Assembly (NCBI GenBank): GCA_013407085.1
Contig: JACCGJ010001632.1
Span: 1-64,000 of the forward strand
Origin: Atriophallophorus winterbourni
Taxonomy: Eukaryota; Platyhelminthes; Trematoda; Plagiorchiida; Microphallidae
Reading direction: 5' to 3'
Length of the DNA: 64,000 nt
Positions within the stretch are counted from its first letter, which is position 1. The number at the start of each line of letters is the position of its first letter. Positions 21,937 through 33,479 of this stretch are shown here, in pieces. Below the pieces are notes generated by a model that was not told the origin of the DNA, ran no database searches, and saw nothing but the letters and a program-made list of their open reading frames with translations. Made by a program: the position numbers and the translations under genes.

Positions 21937-23926
21937 ATAAAAAATGGGACAAATTCGGTAAAATCGTCCTGTGGTGGTACCTTTTCATTGATTTCCAACT
22001 GTAGTCAGCTATATGAGACATAAAAGTTATAAAAAGATTTCTCAATTAAATTTTTAATGTGAAACACACACAAGGTAGAAAAATAGGTTGAATAGAAAAT
22101 AATGTATTTCCTTCATGCAGTCATCGCGATCAAAACCCATGGAATGCCGCAAAACAGTTCTTATGCATGTCTAAGCATAAGTGGACATTGCATTTAGCGC
22201 ATAATATCTTCGTCTTTCCAGGATAGTTTTTGAACCTGCATCGGTTTCTTTTTTTCTCGACACAAGGCACATGTGCCACTTGGTCCAACCTCACATCGTC
22301 GGATGGGGCTCCACACCTTCTTTTTGCTTCACCTCTTAGAGATGGGCGTCCACGTTTAGGAGGCAAGCAAATTTTTACAGCTTTGGTAAGGGTGAAAGCT
22401 ACCTCAAGTTTGAAGGAAGCAAGCTGGAGCACTTCTTTTTTTGGAAGAGAAAGCCTCTTGCAGTCTCTACGATAACAAAGCCATGAATTAACTATAGCCA
22501 TGTCAATGAAGTGATAGATCAGACGGTGATAAGCTTTCTTTGATTTCATGCTTATTCTATACAAAGAAAGAAGATGGTCTGCCAAATCTACACCACCCAT
22601 TGACTTATTGTATCGTTTCACAATATCAGGGCAAGGTACTTCAATGGACCTCTTTGTAGTTTTATCAAATCTACGGACAGTTGATAGAGGATTTGCCCTG
22701 GCAAATGTAGACACCAAATTGACTACTTTGTTGTCGTACCAGCGAACCAGGGTGACACTTGAATGTCCCTTCACCAGTTCTTTCTCCTCAAAGGAACCCC
22801 TGCCTTTTTTCATTAGGCGCTTGTCATTCTTCATGTTTTTTGGTAAGCAAGCTAATCGTGGCAGTCTAACTGTGCCGCAACAAAATATTCCCACATCTGT
22901 CAAGTATTGCAGAAGGGGTACAGAGGTGAACCAGTTATCAAAAAATACAAGATGGTTCTCATTGGAAGGAATGGTCTTGGCAAGATGTAGCACAATATCT
23001 GAGCTAGCACCGATGTTTGGGACGTTGGGATCATCGACGGGGGATATTTTCCCAGTATATGGGATGAAATCGCACATCATCCCACGATCGTCAGCGAGTA
23101 CGAAAAGTTTGTAGCCAAACTTTTTAGGTTTATTTGGCAGGTATTGTTTGAGCCTTGATCTGCCTTTGAATGGCACCATTTGCTCATCAACGCAGAGATT
23201 TTGCTCTTTGGTTAGGTTTTGAAATTTTGTTCTTAAATGGTTTACTAGAGGTTTCACTTTGAACATTTGGTCAAAATCAGCATCTCCAGGTTTGCCAGCG
23301 TTTGTGTTATCAGCTAAATGAAGATTTGATTTGATGGCTTCAAATCTATCTCGAGACATGCACTCAGCTGCATAGTCAGTGAGAGGAGAGAGCTTCTTGG
23401 CCCAGTGCATTCTTGTATTTGGTAACTTTGATATTGAGAAATACAGTACAAGGCCCAACCATTTTTCCAGTTCTTCTTTGGGAACATAAGTGCCGGTTGT
23501 ATCATTTTTGGGACACGCTCTTGTATAGCTTCACATGCCGGATGTCACATATTTGAGACATATATTCCGACAGTCATATTTCGCACAGAAAAATATTTCA
23601 TCATTCGTGTATACGTTGAATGTGTTCAGAAGATGTCTATAAATGAAGCAAAAAATTATCAATGTATATACTTACAAGGTTTTTCAGCCATTGCACGCAG
23701 AAAAATGAAACACGGAGCGAAATTTCACAAGCGTCACCTCACTTCCGAAGTTTGTTGACAACTGGCGCGCCGCATGGCTCAGCCGTCTCAAACGCATACC
23801 AAACGAGAGCAGAACGTGTGCCGATTCCGATACCCCGGCATACGAAAGTGATCTGTCTAATTTAACCTATCATATACCTTTAAATTTTGTGTACCGAATT
23901 TGCCCCATTCGTCCGTTAAGGGTTAA
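21937..23926 (-). mobile_element. piggyBac-type DNA transposon
   Basis: The right end reads (minus strand) TTAA followed by CCCTTAACGGACGAATGGGG at 23926-23903, a typical piggyBac terminus with its TTAA target site. The left end on the plus strand retains the internal part of the same repeat (AATGGGACAAATTCGGTA at about 21943-21960). It lacks the outermost ~13 bases, which are replaced by the tail of the neighbouring SINE. The element is about 2.0 kb and encodes one transposase. Confidence 0.88.
22130..23530 (-). pseudogene. piggyBac transposase (N-terminus lost, frameshifted)
   Basis: The frame is open from 23530 to a TAG-free end near 22130, with 442 codons from 23458. It covers the RNase-H-like DDE domain. 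Candidate catalytic aspartates lie in LCVDEQMVPFKGRSRLK, LVFFDNWFTSVPL and SMGGVDLADHLLSLYR. A C-terminal cysteine-rich finger follows (RCRFKNYPG ... LCAKCNVHLCLDMHKNCF). Family members are usually 550-600 aa, so the N-terminal DNA-binding part is missing. Upstream, the frame is blocked by TGA at 23533-23531. The sequence continuing as EAIQERVPK is in another frame, consistent with loss of one A in the A-run near 23500. No in-frame ATG precedes the conserved region. The C-terminal 440 residues are remarkably uninterrupted compared with nearby LINEs, so the insertion is fairly young. Confidence 0.92.
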
Positions 23927-24149
23927 GCAATATCTGGACGCATTTTTCGGAGAAAATTTATGCTGTTTGACGTATTCTTCCGTCTTTTACTACTTTTAAT
24001 GCGTTTCAAGTTCCCCGATAATCTAGGAGCTATTTTAACGAGTTTGCTTAAAAACCAACTTTCCGTCATTCGCTGCACTGAAGAATGTCATGGGTAGCCG
24101 TCTAAGATCGACGCTGTCTAAACAAGCACTGCGATTCCAAAGACGCAGT

Positions 24150-24273
24150 GTAAGTGTGGGGGATGTGAGCAGCACATTAATTTGGTCATCCATCAGCGCC
24201 TCGAGCGTTTGACCAGAAGTGACTCTAGATTTGAACATCGTGGTTCGTTGTACGAACACTATTGAACAGTGGC
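24150..24273 (+). repeat. Hammerhead-associated satellite monomer, ribozyme part absent
   Basis: Matches the 56955-57060 unit block by block. It starts GTAAGTGTGGGGGATGTGAGC, has GCGCCTCGAGC, and ends with GAACATCGTGGTTCGTTGTA then CGAAC and CAGTGGC. The catalytic core expected just upstream of GTAAG is not recognisable here. Confidence 0.8.
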
Positions 24274-24916
24274 AATGAAGTATAAATGTTTAACTCTTGC
24301 TTAACTTCTTAAGGTTGTCGCATTTTTTACCGCAACAAACGATTGAATACTGAACACGAGCTCGTTTTGCGACCTTTAAACCACATGTTAGCAATATTTT
24401 TCATCAATTTTGTCCCACTGTACACAAGGTTTTTGGTTATACGAAAATATATGCTGATTGTACCAGTATTAAACTTTGAGAGCAGCGAGTGAGAGTACGG
24501 GATCTGTCATTTTTTATTAAACTATTGAACTATCGTGGGCCAGACATCAGAAAGCAAGTGATTAAACTTCAAATTAAAGTAGCACAAAGATAAAAAGATA
24601 AAAGAAAATCAAACTCCAAGTATTTAGCCGACGGTGTGCGATTGAGGATAGAAAATAAGATGTTGAGAATTCAGGCTTTGATTTCTTCCCTCTACTTGGA
24701 ATATTAGATAGTTTTATTTCAGCAGCAAGGATAAATTTTAAATTAGCAATCAATAGAGACAAATATGTGAACAGGAGCAATTCATCAGTTTGTTTTAGGG
24801 CTTACATAAAAATTGGGAGACCGATTTACCAATCTGTGTCGAACTCCCTTGTAAAGCTAAGCATGTCAGAAAATTACTTCAGCGGCCAACCACTCAGTTG
24901 TTGGAAAAGTGCTCAC

Positions 24917-25150
24917 GCACGAATATGCAATATTGCGTTACTTTTGTGCTTCGTGCTAACACCGTACAAAATTGAATGGCCATAAGTCGTGAGCTGCATG
25001 ATGAAATACGTTAGAGTCTCAATGCCATTTCCAGTTATATTTTATTTTTCATCTGTCTAGGCCTGGGCAACCAGAAAGTAACTTAGCCTATGTGCAGCCT
25101 ATGACTATGAGGCGCTTTGCCTGGACCAGGTTTCTGCTTTCATACATACA
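24917..25150 (+). mobile_element. SINE-like repeat, copy 3
   Basis: Same ordered blocks as the other copies (GAGCTGCATG, TCTGTCTAGGCCTGGGCAAC, CTTTGCCTGGACCAGG) and a CATACATAC tail. It lies beside the LINE block RPHLECCVQSW (minus), so it was inserted into the LINE. Confidence 0.85.
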
Positions 25151-25282
25151 AAGGTCCTGGACTCTGTCGAGATAATCCATATCTGTTTTTCAAATACGGT
25201 GCCCAGGATTGAACACAGCATTCTAAGTGAGGTCGCATGACCACCTTGTATAAGGGAATGAATATAGGTTTTCAGCATCACA

Positions 25283-25519
25283 CGGATGTGCAATCGTACA
25301 GTACTTCTGTGCTGTACGGCTAACATCGTGCTAAATTGATTGGCCATAGGTGGTGAGCTGCATGCTGAAACAGGCTGGAGTCTCACTACCATTTCTATTT
25401 TCATTCTCATATCTGTCTAGGCCTGGGCAACCTGACAGTATCTCAGCCCACGTGCAGTCTCTGACTGTACGGCACTTTGCCTGGACCAGGCTTGTGCATT
25501 CATTCATTCATTTCATTCA
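25283..25519 (+). mobile_element. SINE-like repeat, copy 4, with target-site duplication
   Basis: A near-complete copy from CGGATGTGCAATCG to a (CATT)n tail. It is flanked on both sides by the same 13 bases, TTTCAGCATCACA (25270-25282 and 25520-25532). That is a clean target-site duplication from target-primed reverse transcription, and it defines the element ends. Length is about 237 bp. Confidence 0.92.
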
Positions 25520-26192
25520 TTTCAGCATCACAACGCTGAACACAGTCTGAATAGTTCTCTACGAGCATTGTTTGAAGCCTCGACACACTGAGTAGACCAC
25601 CTAAAAATCTCCTGTAATAATAATGCCGAGATCTGTCACTTTCTGATCCGCAGCTATTCTGATGATTCCTTCGTTGAATTCTAGTTGTGTCGTTGCGGAA
25701 TCAGTGGTCTGAATACAGCTTTTCGCCAAGTTTAGTGGCAAATTAAATGTCTCTGTACATTCGATAACTTGTTCTAAATCAGAGCGTATATCTACCGTCG
25801 GATCCTAGGATTTTAACACCATTAGCAATCAGGAAGCAAAGTGAACTCAAGCAGGCTTCCAGATCGTTTACAATAATAAGAAAGAGTAGTGGACCAAGAA
25901 ATAAGACTTGAGGCACTCCACTGAGTATCACCGATTTTTCCGAGCACCCCCTCAAATACTAACATAGTTAGTGCGATTGGTTCGGAAGCTATCTAACCAA
26001 CGATGTACTTCACCTGTGATGCCACACATCCTCAGCTTGTGCAGAAGGTTCACTGCGTCAAAAGCCATCTGAAAATCAAGGTGGCATAGTTTGACTACTC
26101 TCCATTCATCGGACCGCATTGCCACTTCATCGAGAAAGCTCAAAAGATTTGCTAAGCAGGACCTTCCTTTTTAGAATCCATGTGGACATCGC

Positions 26193-26400
26193 ATGTATGT
26201 ATGTATGAAAGCACAACCCTGATCCAGGCAAAGTGCCGCACAGGCAGAGACGGCACTTGGGCTGAGATACTGTTGGTTGCCCAGGCCTAGACAGATATGA
26301 CAAAAGAAATAGAAATGATAGTGAAACTCCAGCGTGTTTCAGCATGCAGCTCACTACCGTTGGCCAATCAATTTAGCACGATGTTAGCCGCACAGCATCG
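26193..26400 (-). mobile_element. SINE-like repeat, copy 5
   Basis: Reverse orientation; a (CATA)n tail at 26193-26207. It contains the antisense of CTAGGCCTGGGCAACC and TTGATTGGCCAA. It splits the LINE at about 26.2-26.4 kb. Confidence 0.88.
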
Positions 26401-27540
26401 CGTAGCAAAGAATTGGCTACCAAATGTTTATATATCTGATGCAGAATCGTTTTCCAAGCTCTTGCAAAGAATGCTAATCAGGCTTACTGGTCTATAGTTG
26501 CGTACATCCGAACTGGGACACTGTTTGTGAATGGCTACCGCCGCCGTCGTTTCCAATCATCAGGTAGTATACCTTGGAGTAAGGTAGCCGCAAAACGTTT
26601 GCAGATTGCCAGGCTAATTGTAGTCGCGATCGGTTTAAGAATAACAGGATGTATACCGTCGAGGCCAATCGACTTAGTCATATCCAGCTGCGACAGAAAT
26701 GTGGTGACCATTTCCTGATTAACCTCAACAGAGCTAAAGACAGGTGCGCTACACTTGTTAGTTTCTAAACGGTTAAGTGAATCACGCCAATGAACACAGT
26801 AGAAGAAATTATGCGAGGCATGGGTCTTTTCCTGTGCAGTCAAAGCCGTGTAGCGATCATCCAGTTGCAATGTACCTATTGCTTCTCCTAAAGATAGCTT
26901 AGGTTCAACATAGCCATAAAATGCTTTCTTTTATTTTTGGCAAGTCTGGATTCGAAGTTCATTTTAGCTTTTCTTTGCAGCGCAAAGGCTGAATTTCTGG
27001 TCTGTATATAGCGCAGTCTAGACCTATGAGTTCCAGAGAATTTGAAATCCCTACTACTACGGTCACGCCATCTGATATTCCTACGAATAGACGCACTCCA
27101 CCAGTGGGGTTTCGTCGCGTTTTCACTGGTTTCAAAGGAGCAAAACGTTTCTGTTGTTGTAAAAGGTGCCGTCTTGTAATATTCCATCTGATTTCTATAC
27201 TAGGTTCCAATTCATCTGATTTCTAATTCAGCTCCATTGCCTTCGTTTGTAGTCGGACGATGTCCAGGCGACCAAAGTTGCGGGACATCTTCACTTGGTG
27301 TCTAGGTTGCACTAAATTCCAGTCAAAAAATAACGGTTTAGTCGCTCTTGCCTAGTGACAAAAAAATATTTAATCTGATAAATATGTCTTTTACGAGACG
27401 ACAGGATCAAATCCAAAGTGGACGGAGTATGTCTCAATCTAAACCTTGTAGGTTATCTAACATACTGATAAAGGGCCCTAATATGAAATCAGTCCATATA
27501 TTACGACTCAGCTGACTGATGAAGTAATTTAAGTATATGG

Positions 27541-27772
27541 TATGAAAGCACAAGCCTGATCTAAGCAAAGTGCCGCACAGCCAGAGACTGCACGTGGGTT
27601 AGGATACTGTCAGGTTGCCCAGGCCTAGACAGATATGAGAATGCAAAAAGAATAGGAAATAGTAGTGAGACTCCAGCCTGTTTCAGCATGCAGCTCACTA
27701 TCTCTGGCCAATCAATTAAGCACGGTATTAGCCGCGCAGCACAAAGTACTGCACGATTGCACATCAGTGCAA
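27541..27772 (-). mobile_element. SINE-like repeat, copy 6
   Basis: Reverse orientation and nearly complete, from the antisense of GGCTTGTGCTTTCATA at 27541 to the antisense of GATGTGCAATCGTGCAG near 27772. It is close in sequence to copy 4. Confidence 0.88.
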
Positions 27773-27939
27773 TGATGAGTTCACGTCGAATCCGAGGGAT
27801 CTGATACAGGTTTTCGAGATCACTAAGACTAATAAACACCTGTGTCATGGACTACTTTTGATAGCACCGTTTCGGAAAAAAATGGGGTACGTCTTCAAGC
27901 TGGCTCATTAGCCTAGACGGTTGAACTGTCGTAATTTTT

Positions 27940-28035
27940 TTCCTCTGACTGTGCGGCACTATGCCTGGATCAGGCTTGTGCTTTCATACATACATACATG
28001 CGATGTCCACATGAATTCTAAAAAGGAAGGTCCCC
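27940..28035 (+). mobile_element. SINE copy 7 (3' end) plus flanking LINE sequence, duplicated
   Basis: The SINE 3' end and (CATA)n tail are followed by GCGATGTCCACATGAATTCT and AAAAAGGAAGGTCC. The same SINE tail and same flank occur in reverse at 26240-26150. The shared breakpoint shows this is a copy of the already SINE-interrupted LINE, not an independent insertion. Confidence 0.8.
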
Positions 28036-28215
28036 TCTTCGCAGAATATTGGCAAATGACGCCGAACCTGCTGAACTCCGCCAGAACCCTGTATCGACTA
28101 CCATATGGTAATCTTTTAAGCTGAGCTTTTGGTACAATAATACACTATTAACTATTAACGAAGATTGTGTACTTTCAGATAGAACTTCGTTGTTCAAAAC
28201 ATGAGCAGAGGCCCA

Positions 28216-28377
28216 TCACAAAGCTTCCCTGGCCTTCCGTGTGCAGTCCCTATAAACCCATTCCAGAAACCTAATTTTACAATAGGCTTCGTAATGCTTG
28301 GCAGGAATGCCAGAGCATTTAGGATGCGCCCATCTCTGGCACTCATCACAAGCTATGCCTTTAACTATTTTATCCAT
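28216..28377 (-). mobile_element. LINE ORF1-type zinc-finger fragment
   Basis: An ATG-started frame of 53 codons has a PHD/ORF1-like cysteine-histidine pattern. It reads ACDECQRWAHPKCSGIP, then HYEAYC, then EWVYRDC (C-x2-C, W-x-H-x3-C, W-x3-C). Such fingers occur in CR1-type LINE ORF1 proteins and in chromatin readers. The LINE-rich setting favours the former. Confidence 0.55.
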
Positions 28378-28677
28378 ATTGTATTGGATTTCCTCGCAGC
28401 CTCTGGCTCTTCAAAAGAAATAAATTGAAGTCTAGTCGTGCATCATACGTAAAATCCATCAATGAGTAACAAGCGTTACAAAGTACCGCGTGTAGCCCAG
28501 GGGCTCATAAGTGCAACATTTCGTTCCAATAATTGAATCAGAATTATTTATTATAAACAATAGAAGAACAAAAGTTTTACATAGTCTTATCGGAGTTTTA
28601 TGCAAATATACAACGAAAGTTGAGGTAAATCACCACAGGTTATTATAAGTTTTTCGCAGAAGTATAACACAAAAAGT

Positions 28678-28932
28678 TTAAGTATGTACTAGAGAACCGT
28701 GTACGCAGTCGCTGAGTATAGATACTGGCAAAATCGGATGATTGAAACTGGCGCACATAGATCGATTCCGTCCAGTTGGCATAGGATAGATTGAAGCTGT
28801 CTCTGATCGAGCGTTCAGATTCATTTCGGTGGTATGCCGAAAAACAGCGTCCACCACTTCCAATAATACTCTCAAGAATGAGTTGTCGTATGAGAATGAT
28901 ACGGAATGCAACGAAAAATTCCCCTCAGCCAT
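28678..28932 (-). CDS. Possible small ORF or terminal exon, 84 aa, unrecognised
   Basis: ATG at 28932 to a stop at 28680-28678. The product starts MAEGNFSLHSVSFSYDNSFL and continues with an LLEVVDAVFRH-type amphipathic segment. An in-frame TAA lies 18 nt upstream of the ATG. No neighbouring exon joins it with confidence, though the minus-strand exon at 32988-32644 lies upstream. I do not recognise it; it may be non-coding. Confidence 0.3.
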   Translation of the reverse strand: MAEGNFSLHSVSFSYDNSFLRVLLEVVDAVFRHTTEMNLNARSETASIYPMPTGRNRSMCASFNHPILPVSILSDCVHGSLVHT

Positions 28933-29060
28933 GTGCGAAGAGAAGCATTAGTGTCTACCAATGAAAACATAAAATTAATGCTAAATAATCAATCATGCGA
29001 ACATATCTTTAGTCTGCCTATTAAAATGTAACATACAATTTATTTTAGAAGACAATTACA

Positions 29061-32060
29061 TTAATTTACAACTCTTTGACTGAAAAACTGCTTCCTAAAT
29101 ATAATTCTAACACTTGACCTTGACAGTTTCAACGTGTGACCTTGACAACACAAAATTGGCGCGACGACAAACATATCATCTGGATGGACACTAATGAAAC
29201 CCATCATGATTTTGAATGTTTGAATTAGATCATCTAATATACACCTTGTTTTTAGCAGACAAATATTGAGAATCAGCCAACGTTCTGTATACGAACTAAC
29301 AGATTGTCCTTCAGTGATTCGACGAGCAAGACGCTTGGCATACGTCATCTTATTCCTCTCCATTTCATCTTCATCTTCTGTATCGACTGCAGAGGTTTCC
29401 ATAGTGTAAGCCGCATTACATTCTGTTCAATGACATTATTTAGCCATCCACATGATTTTTATTTCGATGTATTGCTTCCAATTAAATGTGGAGTGCATTT
29501 CTAATTCCACCGATAAGCATTTGTCAAGATCATGTTTGAACCGCTCTACGCTGGCAGCATCAACGACAGTTGCTGTGAGGGCATCCGTATGTTAACTATA
29601 TTGGTGGATGGGCTGCACTTCACAGTAAGTCATTGATTTCGCTTTTGAAGGTTTAGAACATGACCTCTAGTTTTGGCATTCTTTGTGAGCGTACAATATA
29701 TCGACATCTCGTTACGATACCGTGCTAGCGTTATCCGCCTTGTCATCGGCCAGTCATATCTTATTTTGCTGTTTGTTGGTTTTTTGAACAGATGCGAGTA
29801 AATCTCATCTGGGCCTGGTCAAATTCCGTTCGACGCTGTCAATAGCTTAAAGATTTTATTCCGATAACCAATTTTGTATTACGACATTGCTCTCGACACA
29901 ACGGATTGCATTTACACATAGCTAATGGGTAGATAGCCTGGTGTCCATAATCAATGATTGGCCTGAGCTGCGCTACGCATAGCACTTTGAACCACCGGCT
30001 GTTGTAATAGAAAATGATCTACAAATTACCCTCAGATTACGGTGAACAATTCCAATCTTCTTACCAGCGTCAGATTTGGTTTCCAATGAGCCGGACACTT
30101 TAACTCCAAGCTCTTTGTCATCAGCTACTGGTGGAGTGGTTTTGCTTCCAGTGTAATAATATCGATGCCATAGACCAGATTATGAGTGAAGAGTGGTATT
30201 TTTTGTTCGTTTATCGGAAACAACCACCCATTTGACCAGGCTACATTTCCGTTACAGTATGACTGCAAGCTCTAGCATTTATTAAGCGGATTGCGGAACC
30301 CCAAAATTTAAGATGGTTTGCAAATAAAAAGCACTTCAATTAGATCACGCTTAATAAATCACTGACAATTTCCATGAACAAAAAGGGATCCTTGCAGGAC
30401 ACCGGAGTTCGTATCTCTAGGTTCAAAAAAGCGTTGTTTACACAAACTCGATTGGTCCGCCCAAAACAGAAAATCTGCAATTCCTTCAAGCGGATTGCCA
30501 TCGAGACTTTGCATTTCGACGACGCCATTGAACGACTTGTTGAAATCAATCAAAATAACATCAACTAAACAACGGGAATCGATTAGCTCGCACCAGTGCG
30601 CAAGAACTGTCAAAAGATTCCAGCCACATGATCTATGCGTGGTAGATTTCTGCTATTTTGCGTTTTAGTGTCATGTTTTGGCATGAGTCTATCAGTTTAT
30701 TCTTCAATATCTGACCCATCGTCTTCCCGAAAACCGATGTTTATACAATAGATTGATAATTGGCTATAAACTATAATTCCGTTTATGGACTTCGACTTGT
30801 TCATACCTTGTTTTCATGTTTTGAACAAGCGAGTGGAATCCATGAAATGTTGGAATACCTGAATCTAGGTTGCATTTATGATAAAAGCTAGTTCTTTAAG
30901 TAGATGCGGCTGAATCCCATATGCTCCTGGTAAGCATTTTATGCTGAGCCTTTCTAAAAATTGACACATTGAAATTGTAGGTGTTACAAAATGATTTAAA
31001 GAATCCTGCTGACCTTTTTTAAGTTTAGTGCCTGACTGTGCTTCGTGGAGGCATACTGCGTCCTGAACCACTACGAATTCATCTCATCCCGATCGAATAA
31101 CTTATATTCCTCGTACACGAATGTTGGTAAATGTGGAGGCGTTTGCTTTCTCTCACGCATATTACCAAAAACGCGCTTTTGGCATCCTATCAACTCAAAA
31201 GAATTTTTCTCTTTTCGCTTCGCGATGGTGCAAAGGTAACGAACCTCGAAAATTCAAAATAGGTTGCATCCCATTGCTTTCTTGCAGTACGGTTCAGTTT
31301 GTGCAAGACAGCAGGTAGCTACCGAGCCAATCGAGCGTTCATAATTTCCTCTCTGTGGAAAGCTGCGGAGAATCTCTCACCACTTCCAAAATGTTTTTTT
31401 TCTTTTGGTCCGTTTGAAATGTTCGACGATCACGACGCTAATGGATTATTCGGATTGTACTAAGCACCGCGTTATAATCTATGCTGGAACCAGAAAAAAG
31501 CAGTTCCTCTTCCTCAGCACGGTGAGAGGTTAGCTGAAGTAGGATCGTGTATGAAAACAGAAGACTCTAGAATATTCTTTCTTGGCGGGATAACGCTAAA
31601 AATTGATCTGTATAAGCTTGTATTTTTAAAATAGTGAATACTCAGGAAAAAACTTACCCAGTATTGGTTCAAACCCTGATTGAAACATTATTCGGAACTG
31701 CAACTGTGATTGAAACAAACTGTCGAGCGTCTTAATCATGACTGTATTCTTCTTTTGGGCTGCACTCAGTTTGACATAGAAACAAGCGATTGCGATTGAT
31801 AACTTGTAGCAAGCCGGGATACTCGAAACAACTTGAACGTTTTCCCTGGCTAGACATATACGGTGCCCATGTTGTGCAAACCATACTTCAAGAGGTGTGC
31901 AACGACACCGCCTCTCGTATCGTCTTGTCTATCGAATCTTAGAACGTAAAACTGTTCGCTGATGTTTATGGGCACATCTTGGAGCGCAGACAGACAGGTG
32001 TCAGAAAGCGCATTAACCCCTGGGTATAACTGTTTCAGATCTCATATTTGCACATTTTCG
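29061..32060 (-). mobile_element. Degenerate LINE, endonuclease to C-terminus
   Basis: The order on the minus strand fits one element of about 3 kb. Endonuclease-like pieces are YVLRFDRQDDTRGGVVAHLL (about 31915-31975) and LDSLFQSQLQFRI (about 31690-31735). Reverse-transcriptase pieces are GAYGIQPHLLKELA (about 30900), VDVILIDFNKSFN (about 30560) and SGVLQGS (about 30390). C-terminal pieces are YAKRLARRITEG, LDDLIQTFKIM and IIFRKQFFSQRVVN (29345-29061). Stops and frameshifts separate the pieces. Confidence 0.75.
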
Positions 32061-32643
32061 ATGTTCTAGCTACATTGACCACCGTTGAAGGACGGTGTAA
32101 CTGACCAACTTGTTCATCTATCGCATCGGCTGCAATTGTCCCTGAGCTCATATTTCGTGCACAACAGACGTACAAGTTTGAGCTGGTACGACATTTGGTA
32201 AGCTATGCGATATTACACTATTCTGTCTTTTTATTTGATATAAGCGGCAGATGTATGCACCGCTAAAATATTACTGCAAACAGTGGTATTTTGCAAAAAT
32301 CCCATAGTGATATTTATGTAAATCAGAGAAGCTAGAGTGGACCAAAACGTTAGCAAGCTATGCACTTGTTGCCCCTGACCACATTTTTGTTGCAGTTAAT
32401 GTTGAGGCAACAAATATTTGTATTCATTTTTGAGATGTATGAGTAACGATAATGTTCCAGAAAAATACTGGGTAATTTTATCACAAGAGTAATTAATCAG
32501 CGGAAAATATAGAAATATAATGAACGTTTTGCTTTTAATAATATAAAAAATAGTTATTTTATTTTACAGCAATTTAACAGAATACCAAAAATTCGTAATG
32601 ATTTTTTATCAGAGCGTGGAAAATGAAAACAAGCTGAACGTAC

Positions 32644-32988
32644 CTCGCAAATATCACCAAAAACGTTTTCTACATTTTTGACAATGGCGTTTGAGGTGGT
32701 CTGTACCAACCTAACTGACTTGCGAATGACACGAGTTATTCCCATTTTTCCTAAAATTTTGCCTTCTCCAATTACCTCGGGGTCTCACACTCCTGTATGC
32801 CAACATGAAAAGAAAGAAACAATGATCACGGCATCATGCAAGAGATTCCAACGTGCCTTAGATGCATCCGACGACTTGGGTGAGAGGACGGGTTCGGCCG
32901 TCGTGCGACGACGTTGGGAAAGAATTTTGGTGGCTTCAAATATATGTTGCACCAATCCAAATTCCATTATGCATTTCAGTGGTTGAAA
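32644..32988 (-). CDS. Strong exon candidate with one in-frame TGA, gene unrecognised
   Basis: 345 nt (115 codons, phase 0 at both ends) bounded by a strong acceptor (TTTTTATTTCAG, exon from 32988) and a strong donor (GAG|GTACGT, exon to 32644). One frame is open except for a single TGA at 32787-32785, codon 68. The first part includes a TKILSQRRRTTAEPVLSPK segment and ARWNLLHDAVII. The second includes GEGKILGKMGITRVIRKSVR and IVKNVENVFGDICE. I tried micro-intron splits; only a 69-nt one with a poor donor keeps the frame. A 102-codon open frame also exists on the plus strand, so strand is not certain. I do not recognise the family. Confidence 0.4.
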
Positions 32989-33479
32989 CTGAAATAAAAA
33001 AATTTAAATTAATTTTATTCTCGGAAATCCAAGGCATGTTAATCATGATCAGTAATTTTCAAAAGCTTTGTACAATCAGCTTATAATATGTACATTTGTA
33101 AAAACAATTTGTTAAAGGTCATTTGTTTCAGCGGAATTTAACTTTCAATAAATATAAAGGTAACGTTATCTAAAGTTGTTTTCTGGTAATCCGTTTCCAG
33201 TGAATGTCCAGTCATCCCAGTTGAAATCCAGTGCGTTCAAATCGCCCATTCCTAAACAATTTCCAATTCTACAGTGTTTACGCAGATTCGTGATCAGCTC
33301 TCAGCCGTCACTATGAGTGAAAATAATGTTCACCTACTTTAGATGCATCCAGATATGTTTCTAATAGGAAACATAACAACTATGTCATGTCGAGGTCATT
33401 TTTGCTTGAAGCACTACAACGCCACAAACAAGAGTGGCTTAATCAATATGGAAAATGTAATAAATTGGGATAATGAACT

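Larger units (their letters stand above)
25145..27300 (-). mobile_element. Degenerate LINE split by SINE insertions
   Basis: On the minus strand the ORF2 order is preserved. DGIHPVILKPIA opens the palm (about 26620-26680). HLDFQMAFDAVN is the first Asp box (26060-26095), [18 protein letters not shown] is at about 25880-25930, and NGVKIL stands where ADDxKI belongs. Then come TDLGIIITGDF (about 25600) and RPHLECCVQSWAPYLKNRYG (25180-25240). SINE copies at 26193-26400, 25283-25519 and 24917-25150 interrupt it. Frameshifts and stops are many. Confidence 0.85.

Noticed and set aside
22230..23114. Plus-strand frames of 81 and 188 codons
   Set aside because: They are antisense shadows of the piggyBac transposase.
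24574..24780. Minus-strand frame starting with a hydrophobic segment, as the missing TM2D2 first exon
   Set aside because: It has no ATG start and no donor in a phase that fits exon 21653-21434.
26540..26580. TCATCAGG on the plus strand as another hammerhead core
   Set aside because: It lies within the LINE coding region (minus-strand DDWKRR), with no GAAA box at the right spacing.
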